Source: Anaerolineae bacterium (GTDB lineage Bacteria; Chloroflexota; Anaerolineae; UBA1429). Taken from it: 5,472 nt of DNA. Every line of letters begins with the position of its first letter. Position 1 is the first letter of the stretch. The stretch is taken from NCBI GenBank assembly GCA_016928125.1, contig JAFGLK010000567.1, forward strand, positions 1 to 5,472, written 5' to 3'. A program made the translations under genes and the position numbers. The notes beneath the pieces are model-generated. The model was given only the letters and a program-made list of their open reading frames with translations, ran no database searches and was not told the DNA's origin. Positions 1 to 5,472 of the stretch are shown here, one piece after another.

Positions 1-788
1 GCGATACTGGACACATGAAACGTGATCCGCTCCCAATCCAACCGCGCGGGCACGCTGCGCACTTGCTCGATCAGCTCCGCATTGAGGTCCACGCCGTAGA
101 AACGCGCTGAGATGTCCCGCAGCACATTCAGATAGTAATAGGCAGCCAACGTCAGGTAGGCGCTGCCACAGCCGCAGTCCACCACCTGCAGCGGGTCGGC
201 CGACGCCACGTCGCGCGCGACGTCCCCGCCGTGCAGATTGGCGTCGAGGACGCGCAAAAACTGCTCTACCTGTCGGTACTTGGCGCCCATGCCCGGACGG
301 ATGCGTCCCTGCGCGTCGCTGATGCCGATGGCGCGTAGCAGATCCTGCGCCTGATGCGGGTCCAGAAGCCGCTCCTTGTCTCGATCGTGGGCCAGTCGAG
401 GGCTCGCGCCCGGCCGCGAGGGCTTGCCTCGGCTCACCAGGGCCTTGCCCTTTTTCGTGATCCGCACGTGCAGGTCCTCGCTCGAGGTCTGCATATCGAT
501 GTGGCGAAAGGGCAGGCTCAGGAGCTGGTCCAGATGCTGCGCCAACTCGTCCTGCGGCCCAGACTGGCCGGCGTCATAGTGGCTGGTGGTATCCTGCGTT
601 CCATCCCAGTAGGAGAAGAGCATCCGCCGACGCCCCTGCACCTCCACAGGACGGACCACCACCCGCACCCAGGGATTCTCCTCGCCGGGCTTGTCGCCGC
701 TGAAGGTCAGACGCAAGAAGCCGGGATCTGTGAGCACCGCCCGGCGCACAAGGTCGGCGTGCGCCGCTCGCTGCACGGCTTCCATCAT
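1..788 (-). CDS. SAM-dependent methyltransferase of unknown substrate, C-terminus missing at the window edge
   Basis: Translating the minus strand from the ATG at 788 gives 262 open codons to the left edge with no stop, so the C-terminal part is missing. The class I SAM-binding loop is clear at residues 202-212 (VVDCGCGSAYL). An acidic strand end follows at FYGVDLN (Asp234), as expected for the residue contacting the SAM ribose. Before the Rossmann core lies a region of about 200 residues with SYWDG near 59-63, a basic stretch at 107-125, and a helix around KYRQVEQFL (170-178). This arrangement resembles the Methyltransf_32-type family, whose bacterial members have mostly unknown substrates. 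The start overlaps the photolyase stop as ATGA, with a GAGAGGAG ribosome binding site inside the last photolyase codons. A second in-frame ATG follows at once (785). The methyltransferase fold is secure; the target (RNA, protein or small molecule) is not known. Confidence 0.85.
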   Translation of the reverse strand, partial: MMEAVQRAAHADLVRRAVLTDPGFLRLTFSGDKPGEENPWVRVVVRPVEVQGRRRMLFSYWDGTQDTTSHYDAGQSGPQDELAQHLDQLLSLPFRHIDMQTSSEDLHVRITKKGKALVSRGKPSRPGASPRLAHDRDKERLLDPHQAQDLLRAIGISDAQGRIRPGMGAKYRQVEQFLRVLDANLHGGDVARDVASADPLQVVDCGCGSAYLTLAAYYYLNVLRDISARFYGVDLNAELIEQVRSVPARLDWERITFHVSSI

Positions 789-2230
789 ATCGCTCTCCTC
801 TCGCCCCCTGGGCCGCGGCTGGAAGTCGCTTCCGCCTGCAGGGCGCGCACTCGGGCCACGTAGGCATCGGCGTCGAACTTGCGCTTCAGTCCGTTGGCAT
901 TCATATAGCGCACCGAGCCGTACACCGGCCGCCGCCGCCAGGGGCGATCGTGCAGGCCAAAGCACCAGGCCACGCCCGTGTAGCCGTTCGGATCGCGCCC
1001 ATCCAGTTCGTATTTGTCGTTCAGATAGAGCGCCGTGGCAAAAGCCGTCTCGGGATCCGCTGACCATTCGAGGATCTTCTTGCCCCAATACATGCGCATG
1101 TAGCCGTGCATCTTGCCCGTGAGGACCATCTCGAGCTGGGCGGCGTTCCAGTAGGGATCATGCGTCTGGGCACGCTCCCATTGGCCACGGCTGTACACAT
1201 GATCGCGCGGGTCGGAGGCATGTTCCGCCAGCGTCGCTTGGGCCCAGTCAGGCAGGCCGGCCAGGCGATCATAGCGCTGGTTGTGATGCACATAGTTGCT
1301 GGCCAACTCGCGTCGCACGATCAGCTCCTCAAGATAGGCAGCGGACCCCTCATCCTGTAGAGCGTTCGGGCTGCGCCCATCCAACACCTGCAGTGCGATC
1401 CACAGGGGCGAGATCTGCCCAAAGTGGAGGTAGGGGCTCATGTGCGACGTACAGTCCTCGGTGGGATCGTTGCGCGCATCCGCATAGCGAGCGAGCTCGT
1501 CCTGCACAAAGGCCCGCAGCAGCGTCTCGGCCTGGCTTGTGCCCCCCCGAAAGCGCACCAGTGGCGCGTCCACCCGCTGCAGGCTCAGCTCATCCAGCAG
1601 ACGCTCCGCATCTGTGAGGTCGAGCGAGGGCACATCGAGCTCGAGCGGCGGCAGCGCCGCTTCGCGCGGCGCAAGAGGCGCCAGGTAGGTCTCCCATTGG
1701 CGCCCAATCTTGGGCCGCAGCGTGCGGGCCGCGTATTCCTGCCGCTCTGACGCGGCCGCGATCGGCACGACCACGTTCGTCTCGACCTGCCAGAGCGGAC
1801 AATCCAGCCGCTCGGCCACATGCTGATACCAGGCCCTCTCGGTGCGCAGATAGCCCCGATCCACCACCACAGCGGCGGCCGCCCGCCCCAGATTGAGGGC
1901 CCCCGCCTCAGGCGAGACCCGCTGAACGATCATGGGCAGTCCGCGGTCCCGCAGAGCTGCCTGCACCTCGCCCAGCCCCTCGAGCAGGAAACGAAAGTGG
2001 CGCGTGTTGGCGATGCCCGTATGGCGCCCGTCATCGCCGGGCCCCGGATACCGATCCGCGAGGCCAAAGTAGACCACCAACGGCACATGGTGCGCGTTGG
2101 CGCGCTCCAGCGCAAACTCGAGCGCATGGTTGTAGACGGCGCGCTGTGCCGACTGCATCCAATAGAGCACATAGCGGCCACCGTTCACGCGGCGCGCGTT
2201 CAGTTGTCGGATCCGTGCGGGATGGTTCAC
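785..2230 (-). CDS. phr: Class II deoxyribodipyrimidine (CPD) photolyase
   Basis: This 481-residue flavoenzyme should split UV-induced cyclobutane pyrimidine dimers using blue light and reduced FAD. The N-terminal alpha/beta antenna domain begins with the class II signature YWMQSAQR (23-30) and VVYFGLADRYP (52-62). The FAD domain carries SPYLHFGQIS (265-274), EELIVRRELASNY (301-313), THDPYWNAAQLEMV (356-369), GKMHGYMRMYWGKKILEW (372-389) and YLNDKYELDGRDPNGYTG (402-419). Trp361, Trp382 and Trp389 have the same spacing as the class II electron-transfer tryptophans. Asn404 fits the Asn beside flavin N5, and Glu302 the substrate-binding Glu. Length is close to the usual 450-490 residues, with only a short polar tail added. 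The start is GTG, supported by an AGAGGA ribosome binding site nine bases upstream; no better ATG lies in frame. The gene probably has its own promoter at 2263-2291 and is translationally coupled to the methyltransferase after it. The antenna chromophore cannot be read from sequence. It could be named phrB or phrII. Confidence 0.97.
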   Translation of the reverse strand: MNHPARIRQLNARRVNGGRYVLYWMQSAQRAVYNHALEFALERANAHHVPLVVYFGLADRYPGPGDDGRHTGIANTRHFRFLLEGLGEVQAALRDRGLPMIVQRVSPEAGALNLGRAAAAVVVDRGYLRTERAWYQHVAERLDCPLWQVETNVVVPIAAASERQEYAARTLRPKIGRQWETYLAPLAPREAALPPLELDVPSLDLTDAERLLDELSLQRVDAPLVRFRGGTSQAETLLRAFVQDELARYADARNDPTEDCTSHMSPYLHFGQISPLWIALQVLDGRSPNALQDEGSAAYLEELIVRRELASNYVHHNQRYDRLAGLPDWAQATLAEHASDPRDHVYSRGQWERAQTHDPYWNAAQLEMVLTGKMHGYMRMYWGKKILEWSADPETAFATALYLNDKYELDGRDPNGYTGVAWCFGLHDRPWRRRPVYGSVRYMNANGLKRKFDADAYVARVRALQAEATSSRGPGGERRAI

Positions 2231-2262
2231 CGTCTGGTTCCTCTTGGCCCCCAGCTCACCTT

Positions 2263-2291
2263 ATTGTAGACCAAGGGCGCAGGGGCTCCAA
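2263..2291 (-). promoter_or_regulatory. Candidate sigma70-type promoter of the photolyase gene
   Basis: On the minus strand TTGGAG (2286-2291) and TACAAT (2263-2268) are separated by exactly 17 bases. The -10 box matches the consensus at five of six positions and the -35 at its TTG core. Transcription would start near 2256, leaving a leader of about 25 bases before the GTG start. The region is otherwise very GC-rich, so the short AT-rich patch stands out. This is an inference from motif and spacing only. Confidence 0.5.
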
Positions 2292-2299
2292 GCAGGGGC
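2279..2299. repeat. Two 8-base direct repeats around the photolyase -35 box
   Basis: GCAGGGGC occurs at 2279-2286 and again at 2292-2299 on the plus strand, with five bases between copies (13 bases start to start). The -35 hexamer of the photolyase promoter overlaps the spacer and one base of the first copy. A tandem repeat in this position could be an operator for a regulator acting at the promoter. It could also be chance in GC-rich DNA. Confidence 0.35.
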
Positions 2300-2345
2300 C
2301 GCGACGCGCTGCGAGGGGGTGGCATGCTTCGGCGGGGTGAACGGC

Positions 2346-2366
2346 GCCCGGCGAGCGAGGCCGGGC
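2346..2366 (-). terminator. GC hairpin directly after the SagB-like gene, possible terminator
   Basis: A perfect 7-base inverted repeat, GCCCGGC at 2346-2352 and GCCGGGC at 2360-2366, encloses a 7-base loop. It begins at the first base after the TGA stop of the upstream minus-strand gene. No U-run follows, so it is not a classical intrinsic terminator; it may act with Rho or protect the mRNA 3' end. The 136-base gap to the photolyase start also contains that gene's promoter, which fits a transcription boundary here. Confidence 0.4.
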
Positions 2367-3143
2367 TCAATGGGTCAGGCGCCCGCTCGGCAGGATGCCG
2401 ACCGGCATAAGGTAGAGCAGCTCCTGATCCGCAGGCAGATCGAGGAGAGCCTGAACCTGGCTATCCTCAAACGCGCCCACGGCCACCGTGCCCAGGCCCA
2501 GGGCGGCGGCCTGCAGATAGACGTTCTGGGCGGCATGGCCCGCCTCCATGTGCACGTACTGCCGCCCGCGATGCCCATAGCGCGCCGTGGTGCGCTCAAA
2601 GGCCGCCGCGAACACGAGACAGGCTGGCGCGCGCCGCACCCAGGCCTGGCCCAGCGCCGCAGACGCCAGATCGTCTCGCAGATCTCCGGAACGACCAGGG
2701 ACCAGGCCATGCTGAGCCGGCAGATAGCGATAAAGCCCAGGCTCCAGCCCGTCGACCTCTCCCGCCAGCAGGTAGAGCTCCAACGGGTAGGTGGCCCCGG
2801 CCGAGGGCGCCGTGCGATAGCCGCGGGGATCGGTGATCCCCTGCGCAGCCCACAGACATTGAGCTACCTCGGAGAGGCTCAGCGGCTCGTCGGCATAGTC
2901 GCGCATGGAACGTCGCAGCCGAAGCGCCTCCTCGACGCTCAGCGCGCCCCTCGCGAGCGGGGTCGGCAGGGCGATCATCTGGCCGTCAGGAGAGGCGCTT
3001 GCATCCGACGGCGTGGGCCGACGGCCAACCCCAAGGCCCGAGCGGCTCAGCGTCACCGCTACGGCGGCGGCGAGCAAGAGCAGCACCGCGACGCCCCCAG
3101 CTATCCGGCGGCCCTTGCGATGGCGTTGCCTGCGATCTCCCAT
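2367..3143 (-). CDS. Membrane-anchored SagB/ThcOx-type nitroreductase-fold flavoprotein
   Basis: The 258-residue product has a very basic N-terminus (MGDRRQRHRKGRR), a hydrophobic segment at about 14-32, a linker to about 55, and then a SagB-type FMN oxidoreductase domain. Motifs seen are IALPTP (57-62), SVEEALRLRRSMRDY (69-83, FMN phosphate region), LSEVAQCLWAAQGI (90-103), RTAPSAGATYPLELY (110-124), PGLYRYLPAQHGL (135-147), YVHMEAGHAAQNVYLQAAALGLG (196-218) and VAVGAFED (220-227). The charge pattern predicts the catalytic domain outside the cytoplasm. There is no lipobox Cys; Arg12-Arg13 before the hydrophobic core is only weakly Tat-like. The ATG at 3143 is chosen because GGGAG lies six bases upstream; a TTG at 3170 would add nine residues with poorer support. 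No peptide-cyclodehydratase or precursor peptide is nearby, so an azoline-forming role is not supported. The gene lies 60 bases after the amidase and is probably co-transcribed. Its substrate is unknown. Confidence 0.88.
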   Translation of the reverse strand: MGDRRQRHRKGRRIAGGVAVLLLLAAAVAVTLSRSGLGVGRRPTPSDASASPDGQMIALPTPLARGALSVEEALRLRRSMRDYADEPLSLSEVAQCLWAAQGITDPRGYRTAPSAGATYPLELYLLAGEVDGLEPGLYRYLPAQHGLVPGRSGDLRDDLASAALGQAWVRRAPACLVFAAAFERTTARYGHRGRQYVHMEAGHAAQNVYLQAAALGLGTVAVGAFEDSQVQALLDLPADQELLYLMPVGILPSGRLTH

Positions 3144-3203
3144 CGCGCACTCCCGGGGCGCCAACCACAATCGCCCCCCAAGCCTACACTGCGCGAGCCA
3201 GCC

Positions 3204-4121
3204 CTATCCCTGCGCGCGCCGCGGCAGGACGCTCTTGGGCACCTTGCAGATCATCGTATAGGCCGGATCGATGCAATTGCCCACATCATAGCGCACAGTC
3301 TGGCCCAGCAGGATGTGGGCCGCGTAGCGATCCAGGCCATAGTCAGCCTGTAGCCAACGGAGCATCTCGGTGGTGGCATGCTGCAGCGCCTGATCCAGTG
3401 GACGGGCGTTGCCGGCGGTAAAGAGATAGGTCTCGTCCTCACCGCGCGGCCAGCCGATCGTCCACCCCTTGATGAGGCGCAGCGTAAAGCGCACCTCCAG
3501 CGAGATGTCGATGCCGGCACCCAGAATCTCCCCATCCGCCTGGATGGCGTGGCCATCGCCCAGGAAAAAGAGCGCGCCCGGCGCAAAGACGGGCAGGTAG
3601 GCCGTGACGCCAGGTCCGAAACCGCGATAGTCCATGTTGCCGCCATGCGGGCCGGACGTGGCGGCGCTGATGGCCTGCCCATCGGCGGGCGCCACCCCAA
3701 AACAGCCCACCATCGTGTTCACCGGCAGCGACCAGCGCCCCAAAGCCGTCTCGGGATGGGTCAGCGTGGCGATGCCCTGCTCCATGTCTACGTCCCAGTC
3801 GGACGACATGCGCGCCGGCGACTCGAGCACATAGGCGGGGTCCATGACGTTGGGCATGAGGACGCTGCCCGACCAGCCGTGACGACGATTGGGCCACACC
3901 CGCTCCAGGCGCACCTCCAGAGCATCGCCGGGCTCGGCGCCGGTCACGTAAAAGGGGCCGCTCTGTGGGTTGGGACGGCCAGCCACGGTGCGTTCCTCAG
4001 CATCGGCGCCACGGGCATCCACCGTGGTGGTGACGATCGTGTCGCCGCTGTCGACGTGTAGCGCGGGCGGGTGGCTGCCCAGCGTCGTATAGTAGGTACT
4101 GGGTGCGAAATGATGTTCCAT
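3204..4121 (-). CDS. Acetamidase/formamidase family protein (FmdA/AmdA)
   Basis: The 305-residue product matches the FmdA/AmdA family over its full length. Members hydrolyse short amides such as formamide or acetamide to ammonia and the carboxylate in the cytoplasm. Motifs seen are NPQSGPFYVTGAEPGDALEV (51-70), VGCFGVAPADGQAIS (138-152), TSGPHGGNMDYRG (155-167), a long stretch from YLPVFAPGALFFLGDGHA (175-192) and GEILGAGIDISLEV (197-210). The GDGHA His and the GGNMD Asp are typical conserved positions. No signal peptide is seen and nothing is truncated. The ATG start has an excellent GGAGG ribosome binding site six bases upstream, and a promoter candidate lies at 4155-4183. It is the first gene of a likely two-gene unit with the SagB-like flavoprotein. 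The exact amide substrate is uncertain, and no amide transporter or urea gene lies next to it. Confidence 0.93.
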   Translation of the reverse strand: MEHHFAPSTYYTTLGSHPPALHVDSGDTIVTTTVDARGADAEERTVAGRPNPQSGPFYVTGAEPGDALEVRLERVWPNRRHGWSGSVLMPNVMDPAYVLESPARMSSDWDVDMEQGIATLTHPETALGRWSLPVNTMVGCFGVAPADGQAISAATSGPHGGNMDYRGFGPGVTAYLPVFAPGALFFLGDGHAIQADGEILGAGIDISLEVRFTLRLIKGWTIGWPRGEDETYLFTAGNARPLDQALQHATTEMLRWLQADYGLDRYAAHILLGQTVRYDVGNCIDPAYTMICKVPKSVLPRRAQG

Positions 4122-4154
4122 GCGCGACCTCCGCGGGCATCAGATGGTAAGAAG

Positions 4155-4183
4155 ATCATAGCGCAGCCACAAGGCAAGCGCAA
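4155..4183 (-). promoter_or_regulatory. Candidate promoter of the amidase gene
   Basis: On the minus strand TTGCGC (4178-4183) and TATGAT (4155-4160) are 17 bases apart. TATGAT matches the -10 consensus at five of six positions; the -35 matches only its TTG core. Transcription would begin near 4148, giving a leader of about 27 bases containing the GGAGG ribosome binding site at 4127-4131. This is motif evidence only. Confidence 0.45.
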
Positions 4184-4373
4184 GGAGCGCTTGAACCTCG
4201 TAGCGACACGGGCCGACCTGCTGGCCTGGCCGTCTGACCAGGTGCCCCCTCTCATCCGTCGGGCAGCCCGAGTTGGGCCGCCTGGCCGATGTCTGCCCCA
4301 CCGCCCTGCCCTAAGCTATAGACGGCGGAGCGCGGGACGCACGTGCGCCGTTTTGGGCTTGGCGCCTGTTTTC

Positions 4374-4381
4374 GAACGTTC
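4374..4381. promoter_or_regulatory. Palindrome just upstream of the Yip1 promoter, possible operator
   Basis: GAACGTTC is a perfect 8-base palindrome ending seven bases before the candidate -35 box at 4389. Its place next to the promoter would suit a dimeric regulator. It is short and could be chance. It lacks the internal gap of the Gram-positive LexA box, so SOS control is not implied. Confidence 0.2.
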
Positions 4382-4383
4382 AT

Positions 4384-4398
4384 GACTTTTGGTGTCTC
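4384..4398 (+). repeat. First copy of a 15-base motif upstream of the Yip1 and adaptor genes
   Basis: GACTTTTGGTGTCTC here and GACTTTTGGAATCTC at 5284-5298 share 13 of 15 bases and lie on the same strand. This copy covers the -35 box of the candidate Yip1 promoter. The second copy sits about 20 bases before the adaptor start, where no good -10 follows. The motif could be a regulator site shared by both genes, or chance. Confidence 0.3.
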
Positions 4399-4417
4399 TG
4401 CGACGGCGGTGTATTAT
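4389..4417 (+). promoter_or_regulatory. Candidate promoter of the Yip1 gene
   Basis: TTGGTG (4389-4394) and TATTAT (4412-4417) are 17 bases apart. The -10 box matches the consensus at five of six positions. Transcription from about 4424 would leave a leader of roughly 85 bases before the ATG at 4510, longer than for the other genes here. This is motif evidence only. Confidence 0.45.
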
Positions 4418-4509
4418 CGAAGGTTGGCGTGATCAGCATTAGCTGGTTGCGCCGAATAGGGCCGCGTGTGACTCCGTCCTAGTGAAGGATATTGGAGAGG
4501 GAGAGCCAG

Positions 4510-5241
4510 ATGGCAGCTATCAGCACGCTGTTCAGAATGATCGATCGGCCGGGACAAGCCATGGCCGACGTGGCGGAGCATCCCCGTTGGTGGTTCGTGG
4601 CCGCCGTCCTTCTGATCATCAGCATGGGCGTCCTTTTGTGGGTCTCGGCGCCCTATCAGATCGAGCTCGCCAATGAGCGCAGCGCGGAGATGATCGAGCG
4701 TGTGACCGCCAACATGAGTGAGGAACAGGCCCAGGCCGTGCGCGCCAGCGCGCGCGAGACCACCCTGACGACCTATCTGGCGGCTGGGGGTGGCATGGGT
4801 CTCGCCACGATGGCGCTGGGCTGGGTCCTGCGCGCGGCGATCATCCACTTCTCGAGCGCCGCTCTGGGCGGCACCAGCGCCTGGGGCCCGACCTACGCCG
4901 TGAGCGTCTGGAGCATGTTGCCCTTTTTCGTGCGCGACATCGTGCAGATTGTGTATGTGCTGCTGCAAAAGGGCGTCCTGCAACAGGCTGGGCTCGCTTT
5001 TCTGGTGGCCAGCGGCGATTGGTTCAAAGACAGCCGCTCCATCGTGTACAACCTGCTGAGCAACACGGATCCCTTCGTGCTCTGGCATCTTCTCGTCGTG
5101 GCGGTGGGCATCGCCGTGGCGATCAAGGTGAGCCGCGTTAAAGGCGCTGTATTGGGCCTCTTCATGTGGGTGCTGTTTCTGGGGCTGAAGCTCATCCCTG
5201 TGCTGGTTTCGTCAGCCGTCATGGGCAGGTTTGGTCCATAG
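4510..5241 (+). CDS. Yip1-domain integral membrane protein
   Basis: The 243-residue product has about five hydrophobic segments, near residues 27-47, 89-114, 132-152, 187-206 and 213-236. A polar, helix-prone loop at about 50-86 (rich in Glu, Ala and Arg) separates the first two. The opening pattern FRMIDRPGQAMADVAEHPRWW (8-28) and the HFSSAALGG segment (113-121) before the middle helices resemble bacterial Yip1-family proteins. Their function is poorly known; they often precede membrane-fusion and ABC-transporter genes. The ATG at 4510 is chosen because GGAGAGGGAG lies just upstream. A TTG at 4492 would add six residues but would place that purine-rich site inside the gene. The next gene follows after 76 bases in the same direction, so a shared operon is likely. 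The membrane assignment is strong; the family name rests on remembered patterns. Confidence 0.75.
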   Translation: MAAISTLFRMIDRPGQAMADVAEHPRWWFVAAVLLIISMGVLLWVSAPYQIELANERSAEMIERVTANMSEEQAQAVRASARETTLTTYLAAGGGMGLATMALGWVLRAAIIHFSSAALGGTSAWGPTYAVSVWSMLPFFVRDIVQIVYVLLQKGVLQQAGLAFLVASGDWFKDSRSIVYNLLSNTDPFVLWHLLVVAVGIAVAIKVSRVKGAVLGLFMWVLFLGLKLIPVLVSSAVMGRFGP

Positions 5242-5242
5242 C

Positions 5243-5281
5243 GACGGTGCAGCGGGTAAGATCGCGACAGCCTGCCCCGTC
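5243..5281 (+). other. Imperfect hairpin between the Yip1 gene and the adaptor gene
   Basis: GACGG-t-GCAG (5243-5252) can pair with CTGC-c-CCGTC (5272-5281), giving nine pairs with one internal mismatch and a loop of 19 bases. It starts one base after the Yip1 stop. A TTTT run follows five bases later (5287-5290). It could be a weak attenuator or an mRNA processing or stability element. The large loop makes a strong terminator unlikely. Confidence 0.3.
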
Positions 5282-5283
5282 AA

Positions 5284-5298
5284 GACTTTTGGAATCTC
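5284..5298 (+). repeat. Second copy of the 15-base motif, before the adaptor gene
   Basis: GACTTTTGGAATCTC differs from the copy at 4384-4398 at two central bases. It lies between the intergenic hairpin and the ribosome binding site of the adaptor gene. Confidence 0.3.
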
Positions 5299-5317
5299 AA
5301 GTGGAGTTGGGCATCGC

Positions 5318-5472
5318 ATGAAACGAGTATTGATCATCCTGTTTGTGGCCGTCATCATCGCGGGGAGCTGGTACCTCTACGTCCAGAACGGACAGGAGGT
5401 CAAGGCCGAGCGGCCTGAGGGCATTACGACGACGTTTGTGAGCGAGGATGGCATCGCTGCAACCATCAGCGC
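5318..5472 (+). CDS. N-terminus of a probable membrane-fusion/efflux adaptor (HlyD/MacA-like), cut by the right edge
   Basis: The ATG at 5318 opens 51 codons to the window edge without a stop. Residues 4-22 form a hydrophobic anchor after MKR (VLIILFVAVIIAGSWYLYV), with no lipobox Cys. After a polar linker, TTTFVSEDGIAATIS (37-51) resembles the first beta-strand of periplasmic adaptor subunits, where a short strand leads into an 'A-T-(I/V)-S-A-T-G' segment. GGAG at 5303-5306 is a usable ribosome binding site 11 bases upstream. Its place directly behind a Yip1 gene fits an export cassette in which ABC ATPase and permease genes would follow. Only the anchor is certain; the adaptor call is an inference from a short stretch and context. 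Confidence 0.55.
   Translation, partial: MKRVLIILFVAVIIAGSWYLYVQNGQEVKAERPEGITTTFVSEDGIAATIS

Larger units (their letters stand above)
4122..4509. other. Divergent intergenic region between the amidase and the Yip1 gene
   Basis: This 388-base stretch has no convincing gene; the open frame crossing its left half on the plus strand (4071-4385) lies partly antisense to the amidase and resembles no known family. It holds a minus-strand promoter candidate near the amidase, a 10-base palindrome CGCACGTGCG at 4338-4347, an 8-base palindrome GAACGTTC at 4374-4381, and a plus-strand promoter candidate at 4389-4417. The part from about 4190 to 4335 shows no structure I can support. No riboswitch or tRNA fold was recognised. 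Confidence 0.6.

Noticed and set aside
354..1122. Plus-strand open frames over the methyltransferase and photolyase C-terminus, and a short minus-strand frame at 574-867
   Set aside because: All overlap well-supported coding frames and resemble nothing known.
1820..2269. A 149-codon plus-strand frame opposite the photolyase N-terminus
   Set aside because: It is antisense to the conserved antenna domain and has no supporting motif.
2367..3170. SagB-like gene as part of an azole/azoline peptide (RiPP) cluster
   Set aside because: No precursor peptide, YcaO cyclodehydratase or transporter is seen in the window; the neighbours are an amidase and a photolyase.
2244..3353. A 369-codon plus-strand open frame opposite the SagB-like gene
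   Set aside because: It lies antisense to a gene with strong family motifs, is rich in Arg, Gln, Pro and Ala without a recognisable domain, and reflects few stops in GC-rich DNA.
3378..4061. A 227-codon plus-strand open frame opposite the amidase
   Set aside because: It is fully antisense to a clear FmdA/AmdA gene and shows no domain or ribosome binding site of note.
4313..4320. TATAGC on the minus strand as a second amidase promoter
   Set aside because: No credible -35 hexamer lies 16-18 bases upstream, and the candidate at 4155-4183 is better placed.
4321..4381. GAACGTTC as a LexA/SOS box
   Set aside because: The known Gram-positive SOS box needs a four-base gap between GAAC and GTTC, which is missing here.
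4414..5088. A 224-codon minus-strand open frame opposite the Yip1 gene
   Set aside because: Its His-, Gln- and Arg-rich composition is typical of an antisense shadow; the plus strand gives a coherent membrane protein.

Overview
This is a GC-rich bacterial chromosome segment with tightly packed genes. It holds four intact protein genes and two genes cut by the window edges. Nothing seen in it is a tRNA, rRNA, CRISPR array, transposase or phage gene. The gene mix is a class II CPD photolyase, a membrane-anchored SagB-type flavoprotein, an FmdA/AmdA amidase, and a Yip1 membrane protein followed by what looks like an RND/ABC-type membrane-fusion protein. That mix would fit an environmental, sunlight-exposed bacterium, with Chloroflexota as a guess from similar neighbourhoods; the sequence alone does not settle the phylum.

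Left block (1-2291, minus strand): a candidate promoter drives a GTG-started class II photolyase (785-2230). Its TGA stop overlaps the ATG of a SAM-dependent methyltransferase that runs off the left edge (ATGA junction, start at 788). The two are probably translationally coupled. The photolyase keeps the Trp pairs and the flavin-contacting Asn typical of class II, so it should be active. The methyltransferase has a clear SAM-binding loop, but its substrate is unknown.

Middle block (2346-4183, minus strand): a candidate promoter and a strong ribosome binding site precede an acetamidase/formamidase (3204-4121). A 60-base gap separates it from a SagB/ThcOx-type nitroreductase-fold protein (2367-3143) with an N-terminal membrane segment. 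A perfect GC hairpin starts directly after the SagB stop and may end this two-gene unit.

Right block (4374-5472, plus strand): a divergent region of about 390 bases carries promoter candidates in both directions. It is followed by a five-helix Yip1-domain protein (4510-5241) and then the first 51 codons of a membrane-anchored protein resembling the start of an HlyD/MacA-type adaptor (5318 to the edge). In many bacteria this pair is followed by ABC-transporter genes, so an export or stress cassette probably continues to the right.

No clearly new multi-gene system is visible. The points most worth a second look are the photolyase-methyltransferase coupling, the direct repeats around the photolyase -35 box, and the stand-alone exported SagB-like flavoprotein next to an amidase.
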